Below, piece after piece: positions 1 through 5,718 of a DNA stretch of 5,718 nt (position 1 is its first letter; every line of letters starts with the position of its first letter). This DNA comes from Tessaracoccus flavescens (lineage in GTDB: Bacteria; Actinomycetota; Actinomycetes; Propionibacteriales; Propionibacteriaceae): NCBI GenBank assembly GCA_020741375.1, contig DYZF01000136.1, positions 1 to 5,718 on the forward strand. Direction: 5' to 3'. Under the pieces are notes generated by a model. That model was not told the DNA's origin. It was given only the letters and a program-made list of their open reading frames with translations, and did not search any database. Both the position numbers and the translations under genes were made by a program.

Positions 1-684
1 GTCTTCCTCGACAACCACGACAACCCACGGATGCTCAGCAAGTTCGGCGCGGGCCGCGAGGCCGATCCGGCTGTGCGAACCGCGATCGGCAAGATGTTGG
101 CGACGATCCAACTCACCATGCGTGGCACGCCGTTCCTGTTCCAAGGTCAGGAACTGGCCGCCATCAACCAGCACTTCAGCGGAGTCGCCGAGCTGCGCGA
201 CGTGGAGTCGATCAACCGGCACAAGGCCCTCATCGAATCGGGCATGACGGAGGCCGACGCGTGGGCCCAGGTCCTGGCGGGCTCGCGCGATCACTCACGG
301 GTGCCGATGCGGTGGACGACGCAGGGCGGCTTCAGCGAGGCCACGCCGTGGCTGATGGGCACCGACGATGCCGCGGGCTTCTCTGCCGAGGAGCAGATGG
401 CCGATCCCGACTCCGTCTTCCACTGGCACAAGCAGCTGATCATGCTGCGCCGTCGCCACCGTGCGTTGACGATCGGCTCCCTGGAGTGGGTGCACCCGCA
501 CCACAAGTTCTACTTCGCCTACAAGCGCAAGCTCGGCGACGAGGTGTTCCTCATCGAGTGCAACACCTCGGCCAAGCAGCGTCCGCGGCCGAAGTTCTCC
601 GGTAAGGCCGTCCCCGTGATGGGCGGCCCACGACGCGAGCTGATGGAACCGTGGGAGGCCACCGTGTCGCGGGTGGTCGGCTAG
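1..684 (+). CDS. GH13 alpha-glucosidase / oligo-1,6-glucosidase-like enzyme, C-terminal part (5' end outside window)
   Basis: The frame is open from base 1 to TAG at 682-684, giving 227 visible residues; the real start lies upstream. Visible residues 3-10 read LDNHDNPR, the conserved region IV of glycoside hydrolase family 13. There His6 binds the substrate and Asp7 is the transition-state-stabilising aspartate. RGTPFLFQGQE follows at 41-51, then RDVES (66-70) and SRDHSRVPMRW (95-105), in the order found in oligo-1,6-glucosidase/alpha-glucosidase enzymes. The last ~80 residues form the C-terminal beta domain. The nucleophile and acid/base residues should lie upstream and cannot be checked. 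By family, it would release glucose from alpha-1,4 or alpha-1,6 oligosaccharides in the cytoplasm. Trehalose synthase or sucrose hydrolase are less likely alternatives. GQE and RDHSRVPMRW differ from the common GEE and RDNARTPMQW. GH13 is near certain; substrate is not. Confidence 0.9.
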   Translation, partial: VFLDNHDNPRMLSKFGAGREADPAVRTAIGKMLATIQLTMRGTPFLFQGQELAAINQHFSGVAELRDVESINRHKALIESGMTEADAWAQVLAGSRDHSRVPMRWTTQGGFSEATPWLMGTDDAAGFSAEEQMADPDSVFHWHKQLIMLRRRHRALTIGSLEWVHPHHKFYFAYKRKLGDEVFLIECNTSAKQRPRPKFSGKAVPVMGGPRRELMEPWEATVSRVVG

Positions 685-688
685 ACCG

Positions 689-2116
689 TCAGAGGCCGAG
701 GAACTGGCGGAACTCCTCGCAGGCGGCCTCAGCGCGTTCCTGCGTGGGCAGCTCACAGAAGATTCGCAGCAGCGGCTCGGTGCCCGAGAAGCGGGCGATG
801 ATCCAGCCGTCCTCGAAGTACACCTTGCAGCCGTCGCGGTAGGAGGTGTCGACGACGTTCTCGGTGAAGTCTGGGAGCTTCTTCTCCACCATGAGGGTGT
901 TGAGGATTTCGGGCTTGCGTGCCGGGTCGAACTTGAAGTCCGTCTCCGCCATGTAGTGCGGATCGAACTGGCCGGTGATCTCGTCGTAGATCTCCGACAT
1001 CGACTTGCCGACCACCGCGATCATCTCCACCAGTAGTGCGGCGGCGTAGATGCCGTCCTTGCCGGCGATGTGGCCACGAACCGTGAGGCCACCTGAGGAC
1101 TCGCCGCCGATGATCGCGTCAGTCTCCAGCATCTTGCCGGAGATCCACTTGAAGCCCACCGGCACCTCGTAGGACTGTTCGCCGAACCGCTCGGCGACGT
1201 CGTCGAGCAGCGACGTGGTGGCCACGTTGCGCACCACCGGGCCCTTCCAGCCCTTGTACTTGAGCAGGTAGTAGTAGAGGATCACGAGCAACTGGTTGGG
1301 GTGGAGGAAGTTGCCCTTGTCGTCGATGATGCCGATGCGGTCGGCGTCGCCATCGGTGGCGATGCCCAGATCACACTTGTTGTCCACCACGTAGCGCTTC
1401 AGCGCGTCGAGCGTGGCGCTCGTCGGCGAGGGCATGCGCCCGCCGAACAGGGTGTCGTGGCGGTCATGGATCACTTCGAGGTCGGCGCGGGCGGTCATCA
1501 GGATGGTCTGCAGCGAGGTCTTGGACACGCCGTACATCGGATCGAGGGCGATCTTCAGGCCGGCCGCCTTGATGGCCTCCATGTCCACCTGCGCGATGAT
1601 CGAATCGATGTAGCCGTTGAACGGGTTGATTTCGACGATGCGTCCGGCAGCGACCGCCTTGTCGTAGTCGACGTGACCGATGCGGTCTTCGCCGTAGGCC
1701 TCGAGCTTCTCCATGCGGCGCTCGACGTCCTTGGTCACCGGCTCGTCGGCGTCCTTGCCGCCCTCGGTGAACACCTTGATGCCGTTGTAGAGGGCCGGGT
1801 TGTGCGACGCGGTGATCGCCATGCCGTAGGGCAGCTTCTGGTCCTTGACCGTCCACATGATCATCGGCGTGGGGGCCTGGGCCACCTTGATCACCTGCGT
1901 GGCGATCCCCTCGCCGGCGAACACCTCGGCGGCCCAATGGGCGGCGACGTCGGAGAGGAAGCGACGGTCGTAGCCGATGACGATGCCGCGCTCAGCGACA
2001 CCCTCCTCCTTGATCCGGTCAGCGAGCGCTCCCGCGAGGAGCCTCACATTCGCCCGGGTGAATTCATCGCCGATAATCGCTCGCCAGCCGCCAGTGCCAA
2101 AGTTGATTCGTGCCAC
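689..2116 (-). CDS. Phosphoglucomutase/phosphomannomutase (alpha-D-phosphohexomutase superfamily)
   Basis: This complete 475-residue protein moves a phosphate between C1 and C6 of a hexose, most likely glucose-1-P to glucose-6-P, in the cytoplasm. All four superfamily signatures are present. The N-terminal FGTGGWRA is at 6-13. The phosphoserine loop TASHNP is at 102-107, with Ser104 catalytic. The Mg-binding DGDADR is at 255-260, with Asp255, Asp257 and Asp259. The sugar-binding GGESSGG is at 337-343, with Glu339 and Ser341. The phosphate-binding loop RFSGTEP is at 442-448. I chose the GTG at 2116 because homologues start just before the FGT motif and GGTGGA precedes it. An upstream in-frame GTG at 2167 would add 17 Pro/Arg-rich residues with no ribosome site. 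Motifs do not separate glucose from mannose specificity. Length suits the bacterial PGM/PMM type (about 450-480), not the ~550-residue PGM type. It converges on the glucosidase gene with a 4-nt gap. Confidence 0.95.
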   Translation of the reverse strand: MARINFGTGGWRAIIGDEFTRANVRLLAGALADRIKEEGVAERGIVIGYDRRFLSDVAAHWAAEVFAGEGIATQVIKVAQAPTPMIMWTVKDQKLPYGMAITASHNPALYNGIKVFTEGGKDADEPVTKDVERRMEKLEAYGEDRIGHVDYDKAVAAGRIVEINPFNGYIDSIIAQVDMEAIKAAGLKIALDPMYGVSKTSLQTILMTARADLEVIHDRHDTLFGGRMPSPTSATLDALKRYVVDNKCDLGIATDGDADRIGIIDDKGNFLHPNQLLVILYYYLLKYKGWKGPVVRNVATTSLLDDVAERFGEQSYEVPVGFKWISGKMLETDAIIGGESSGGLTVRGHIAGKDGIYAAALLVEMIAVVGKSMSEIYDEITGQFDPHYMAETDFKFDPARKPEILNTLMVEKKLPDFTENVVDTSYRDGCKVYFEDGWIIARFSGTEPLLRIFCELPTQERAEAACEEFRQFLGL

Positions 2117-2119
2117 GTG

Positions 2120-2125
2120 TCCACC
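2120..2125 (-). promoter_or_regulatory. Candidate ribosome binding site for the phosphohexomutase gene
   Basis: On the minus strand, GGTGGA lies 3 nt before the GTG at 2116. It is an imperfect match to the Shine-Dalgarno consensus and closer to the start than usual. It is the only purine-rich match near either possible start and favours GTG 2116 over GTG 2167. The overlapping TACGGT (2122-2127) also fits a TANNNT -10 box, which would place the transcript start close to the GTG. No -35 match was found, so the site's role is uncertain. Confidence 0.4.
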
Positions 2126-2178
2126 GTAGTCGCGCGGTGCGCGGATGGGGTGCGGACGACGATTCACAGCGAGCGAAT

Positions 2179-2195
2179 GCGCACCGTGGGTGCGC
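2179..2195 (-). terminator. GC-rich hairpin after the ABC-F stop codon, possible terminator or attenuator stem
   Basis: GCGCACC (2179-2185) and GGTGCGC (2189-2195) form a perfect 7-bp stem with a 3-nt loop. The hairpin starts 10 nt after the TGA of the ABC-F gene (2206-2208). The sequence after it on the minus strand is ATTCGCTCGC, without a T-run, so it is not a classical intrinsic terminator. High-GC actinobacteria are thought to use some hairpins without T-runs. One arm can pair equally well with a second site at 2135-2142, so it could instead belong to a switch-like leader of the mutase gene. Confidence 0.35.
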
Positions 2196-2205
2196 GGTCG
2201 ATCAC

Positions 2206-3804
<1,599 letters not shown>

Positions 3805-4722
3805 CTAGGTAGTCTCCCCGCCAGCGGCGCGGAGGGCAAACCGCGAGCGCCTGCCGGCCAGCGACACATCGACGACGAACACGATGACGGCGAGCCAGAC
3901 GAGCCCGAACCCGATCCAGCGCATGAGCGGCATCGGCTCGCCGAAGACCAGCCAGCCGACGAGGAATTGAAGGATCGGCGCCATGTACTGCAGCATCGCG
4001 ATGGTCATCATGCTGAGGCGCCGCGCGGCCGCCGCGAACAACAGCAACGGAATGGCGGTCACGACGCCGGTGGCCGCAAGCAGCAACCAGTAGCCCGACG
4101 GCGGCCCCGCCGTGCTGTCCCCGGTGGCGCCCAAGAAGATGAGGAAGGCGAGCGCCACCGGCGCCACCGCTCCGGTCTCGATCGCCAACCCTGGCAGGGC
4201 TCCGACGGATCGCCCCGCGACTTTCTTCACCAACGAGTAGATGCCGAACGACAGCGCGAGCACCAGCGCGATCCACGGCATCTCGCCGTACCCGACCACC
4301 ATGACGACCACCGAGGCGACGCCCAGAGCCATCGCAACCCACTGCAGGCGGCGGGGACGCTCACCCAGGAACACGATGCCCAAGGCGGCCACGGCCAAGG
4401 GATTGATGAAGTAGCCCAGCGCCGTCTCCAGCGTGCGGTGAGTGAGGACCGCGAAGACATAGGTGGACCAGTTGATGACGATGAGGAAGCCGGCCACGCC
4501 GAGGGCCCCGACGAGCCGTCGATCCTTCAGGGCCGCCCGGAGCGCAGGCCATTGACCCATAGCGAGCAAGAGAACGGCGCAGAACACCAACGACCACAGG
4601 GCGCGATGCGCCACCACTTCCAGTGCGCCGGAGCGCTCGAACAACTGGAAGAACAGCGGGAACAGGCCCCATAGGCCGTAGGCGGCGACGCCGTAGCCGA
4701 GCCCAGACTGATCATTTCTCAT
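3805..4722 (-). CDS. rarD: RarD-type EamA/DMT-superfamily permease
   Basis: This 305-residue inner-membrane protein has about ten hydrophobic segments, near residues 9-28, 34-55, 70-93, 98-119, 126-145, 148-168, 176-198, 210-233, 238-260 and 266-286. That is the two-times-five EamA layout. RarD-type stretches include YGLWGLFPLFF (15-25), HRALWS (39-44), LGYFINPL (102-109) and SFGIYSLVKK (158-167). The basic tail RRSR after the last helix fits a cytoplasmic C-terminus. The family is named for a chloramphenicol-sensitivity phenotype; its true substrate is poorly known and is probably a small metabolite. The ATG at 4722 has no good Shine-Dalgarno sequence upstream. The gene starts 33 nt after the hydrolase stop, so it may be translated by coupling or from a leaderless transcript. 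Its stop TAG is followed at once by the ABC-F GTG in the same frame. Confidence 0.9.
   Translation of the reverse strand: MRNDQSGLGYGVAAYGLWGLFPLFFQLFERSGALEVVAHRALWSLVFCAVLLLAMGQWPALRAALKDRRLVGALGVAGFLIVINWSTYVFAVLTHRTLETALGYFINPLAVAALGIVFLGERPRRLQWVAMALGVASVVVMVVGYGEMPWIALVLALSFGIYSLVKKVAGRSVGALPGLAIETGAVAPVALAFLIFLGATGDSTAGPPSGYWLLLAATGVVTAIPLLLFAAAARRLSMMTIAMLQYMAPILQFLVGWLVFGEPMPLMRWIGFGLVWLAVIVFVVDVSLAGRRSRFALRAAGGETT
3814..3819 (-). promoter_or_regulatory. Ribosome binding site of the ABC-F gene, inside the end of rarD
   Basis: On the minus strand, GGGGAG lies 9 nt before the GTG at 3804. It falls within the last codons of rarD, encoding the Gly-Glu of its GETT tail. With the zero-nucleotide stop/start junction, this suggests that ABC-F translation is coupled to rarD translation. 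It supports the GTG as the real start; no ATG is near. Confidence 0.65.
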
Positions 4723-4731
4723 GCCGGGGCC

Positions 4732-4737
4732 ACACTA
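4732..4737 (-). promoter_or_regulatory. Possible -10 element before rarD
   Basis: On the minus strand, TAGTGT fits the actinobacterial TANNNT -10 pattern and ends 9 nt before the rarD ATG. A transcript started from it would be nearly or fully leaderless, which would explain the missing ribosome site. At 17-nt spacing the -35 position reads TCTAGT, a poor match to TTGACA. The call rests on the -10 box alone. Confidence 0.25.
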
Positions 4738-4761
4738 GAGCACCCGGCACGGGCACTAGAG
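4733..4761. repeat. Direct repeat CACTAGAG, two copies 21 bp apart, upstream of rarD
   Basis: CACTAGAG occurs at 4733-4740 and identically at 4754-4761. The 21-bp step is two helical turns, so both copies face the same side of the DNA. The second copy overlaps the last codons and TAG stop of the hydrolase gene; the first overlaps the possible rarD -10 box. The arrangement is compatible with an operator, but a chance repeat cannot be excluded. Confidence 0.35.
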
Positions 4762-5580
4762 CGACGCCATGAAGTCGAGGATCGCTCGCTCCCACTCGCC
4801 GTGGTGGGAGTCGTTGGCCCCGTGTGGGCCGCCCTCGATGACCACCAGTTCGCTGTTCTGCACGAACTCCCCCATCCGGGCGCTGGACTTCGCCAGCGGC
4901 ACGTTGATGTCGCCGTCGCCGTGGATCACAAGGGTCGGCACGGTGATCGCCCGGCAGTCGTCGCGCAGGTCATCGGCCCAGATCAGGATGGTCTCGACGG
5001 CGGCCTTCGGGTCTGACTGCTGCGCGATGGCCAAGGCGCGGGCCTTCGTGGCCTCATCCACCTGAAGGCCGCCCGCCTCGGTGCTGTAGAACCAGCCCAC
5101 GAACTGCTCGAGGAAGTTGTCGCGGTCGCCGCGGCATTGATCCGCCATGCCCTGGAACCCGTCGAACGGCATGGCGCCGTCGGGGTTGTCGTCGGTGATG
5201 CACAGCGCGGGCGTGATGGATCCAGAGAAGATGGCACCGGCCACCCGCTCGTCGCCATGGGCCGACAGGTAGCGCGCCACCTCGCCGCCACCCATCGAGA
5301 AGCCCAGGAGGACGGCCTCGCGCAGGTCGAGGTGCTCAAGGAGGGCCTTGAGGTCGTCGGCCAGCGTGTCGTAGTCGTACCCGTCGGCGGGCTTGCCGGA
5401 CTGGCCGAAGCCGCGCCGATCATAGGTGATCACCCGGTACCCGGCGCCGACGAACGTGGTGATGTTGCGGGCGAAGGCCTCGCCCGAGAGCGGCCACCCG
5501 TGCACCAGCACCAAGGGCCGCCCCTGGCCCTCGTCGGTGTAGTGCAGGACGGTGCCGTCAGTGGCGGTGAACGTGGTCAT
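4756..5580 (-). CDS. Alpha/beta hydrolase, cofactor-free haloperoxidase / esterase type
   Basis: This complete 274-residue protein lacks a signal peptide and is probably cytoplasmic. The oxyanion-hole motif HGWP is at 27-30, DRRGFGQS at 54-61, and the nucleophile elbow GFSMGGGEVARYL starts at 93. The catalytic triad is read as Ser95, Asp224 (in HGDGD, 220-224) and His253 (in GGPHG, 250-254). The spacing nearly matches the Ser98/Asp228/His257 triad of Streptomyces bromoperoxidase A2, as recalled, and the length is close to that enzyme's ~277. GGGEVARY is characteristic of this non-heme 'chloroperoxidase' group. Most such enzymes are really esterases or lactonases with perhydrolase side activity, so halogenation should not be assumed. 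The ATG is well supported: AAGGAGGA lies 6 nt upstream, and the ATG overlaps the previous gene's TGA by one base. rarD follows 33 nt downstream. Confidence 0.93.
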   Translation of the reverse strand: MTTFTATDGTVLHYTDEGQGRPLVLVHGWPLSGEAFARNITTFVGAGYRVITYDRRGFGQSGKPADGYDYDTLADDLKALLEHLDLREAVLLGFSMGGGEVARYLSAHGDERVAGAIFSGSITPALCITDDNPDGAMPFDGFQGMADQCRGDRDNFLEQFVGWFYSTEAGGLQVDEATKARALAIAQQSDPKAAVETILIWADDLRDDCRAITVPTLVIHGDGDINVPLAKSSARMGEFVQNSELVVIEGGPHGANDSHHGEWERAILDFMASL

Positions 5581-5718
5581 CAGGAGTCCTCCTTCATCTG
5601 CTTCTCCACTTCCTTCTCGATGGCTTCCTTCTCCTTGGCCTCATCGAGGAGGCCTTCCTTCTCCGCCTCCTGCACGATCCGGCGTACGTTGTCGATGCTG
5701 CCGCAGTCGGCGTCGAGC
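5580..5718 (-). CDS. C-terminus of an unrecognised protein with a Lys/Glu-rich helical tail (5' end outside window)
   Basis: A minus-strand frame enters at the window edge (first full codon at 5717) and runs 45 residues to TGA at 5580-5582. I do not recognise the family from this fragment. It opens with LDADCGSIDNVRRIVQEA and continues as a strongly charged, probably helical tail rich in Glu and Lys (EKEG, EKEA, EKEV), ending KEDS. No membrane segment is visible. Support for it being coding comes from the TGATG overlap with the hydrolase start, the embedded Shine-Dalgarno sequence, and third positions rich in G and C. It is likely the gene upstream of the hydrolase in the same transcript. The tail may be a short coiled coil or solvent-exposed helix; function cannot be assigned. 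Confidence 0.72.
   Translation of the reverse strand, partial: LDADCGSIDNVRRIVQEAEKEGLLDEAKEKEAIEKEVEKQMKEDS
5587..5594 (-). promoter_or_regulatory. Strong ribosome binding site of the alpha/beta hydrolase
   Basis: On the minus strand, AAGGAGGA is a near-perfect Shine-Dalgarno sequence, 6 nt before ATG 5580. It sits inside the 3' end of the upstream gene, where it encodes Lys-Glu-Asp. It fixes the hydrolase start and permits independent or coupled initiation. Confidence 0.85.
5609..5663 (-). repeat. In-frame 10-mer GAGAAGGAAG repeated three times
   Basis: On the minus strand, GAGAAGGAAG occurs at 5663-5654, 5633-5624 and 5618-5609. The steps are 30 and 15 nt, that is 10 and 5 codons. Each copy encodes Glu-Lys-Glu plus one residue in the tail of the partial protein. 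The tract is purine-rich and contains several Shine-Dalgarno-like stretches. Confidence 0.6.

Larger units (their letters stand above)
2117..2205. repeat. Cluster of GGTGCG motifs in the gap between the ABC-F and mutase genes
   Basis: The 9-mer GGTGCGCGG occurs at 2136-2144 and again at 2189-2197. A shorter GGTGCG copy sits at 2149-2154 and an inverted CGCACC at 2180-2185. This makes four copies of one hexamer in about 60 bp. They could be operator half-sites, RNA-folding elements, or a by-product of high GC content. No protein-coding signal beyond the possible 17-codon extension of the mutase was seen in the gap. Confidence 0.45.

Noticed and set aside
673..688. Small inverted repeat GGTC...GACC at the convergent stops as a bidirectional terminator
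   Set aside because: The stem is only 4 bp plus weak wobble pairs and has no T-run, so it is too weak to call.
295..756. Minus-strand open frame of 153 codons opposite the glucosidase
   Set aside because: The plus-strand frame carries clear GH13 motifs. This one has no family features and runs across the convergent stops into the mutase 3' end.
651..842. Plus-strand open frame of 63 codons across the glucosidase/mutase junction
   Set aside because: It overlaps both real genes, is Ser/Arg-rich, and has no ribosome site or conserved motif.
5581..5594. AGGA/TCCT hairpin that could hide the hydrolase ribosome site
   Set aside because: It is only 4 bp around a 4-nt loop and arises from the Shine-Dalgarno sequence meeting a nearby CTCCT. 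It is unlikely to be stable or specific.

Overview
This 5.7 kb window is densely coding and rich in G and C. GTG start codons, Actinobacteria-type protein sequences and an ABC-F protein that closely resembles, from memory, mycobacterial Rv1473 all suggest a chromosomal segment of an Actinomycetota bacterium. The genus cannot be fixed from this sequence. No tRNA, rRNA, CRISPR array, insertion sequence or phage gene was seen.

Layout, left to right. (1) Positions 1-684, plus strand: the C-terminal part of a GH13 alpha-glucosidase/oligo-1,6-glucosidase-like enzyme that begins outside the window. (2) Positions 689-2116, minus strand: a complete phosphoglucomutase/phosphomannomutase-family enzyme, converging on the glucosidase with only 4 nt between the stop codons. 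(3) Positions 2117-2205: an 89-nt gap with a GC-rich hairpin and several copies of GGTGCG. (4) Positions 2206-3804, minus: an ABC-F ATPase with two nucleotide-binding domains and no membrane segments. (5) Positions 3805-4722, minus: a RarD/EamA-type permease whose TAG stop directly abuts the GTG start of the ABC-F gene. (6) Positions 4756-5580, minus: an alpha/beta hydrolase of the cofactor-free haloperoxidase/esterase type. (7) Positions 5580-5718, minus: the Lys/Glu-rich C-terminus of an unrecognised protein whose TGA overlaps the hydrolase ATG by one base.

The minus-strand genes read 5718 -> 2206 as one tightly packed run (1-nt overlap, 33-nt gap, 0-nt gap), so co-transcription of the unknown gene, hydrolase, rarD and ABC-F is likely. 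The mutase follows after the hairpin gap and may be read through or have its own promoter. The glucosidase and mutase both serve alpha-glucan or glucose-phosphate metabolism, but face each other and are not an operon. I see no clear evidence of an undescribed defence or mobile system. The most notable points are the rarD/ABC-F junction, the possible alternative RNA fold before the mutase gene, and the grouping of a hydrolase, a permease and a ribosome-type ABC-F ATPase.
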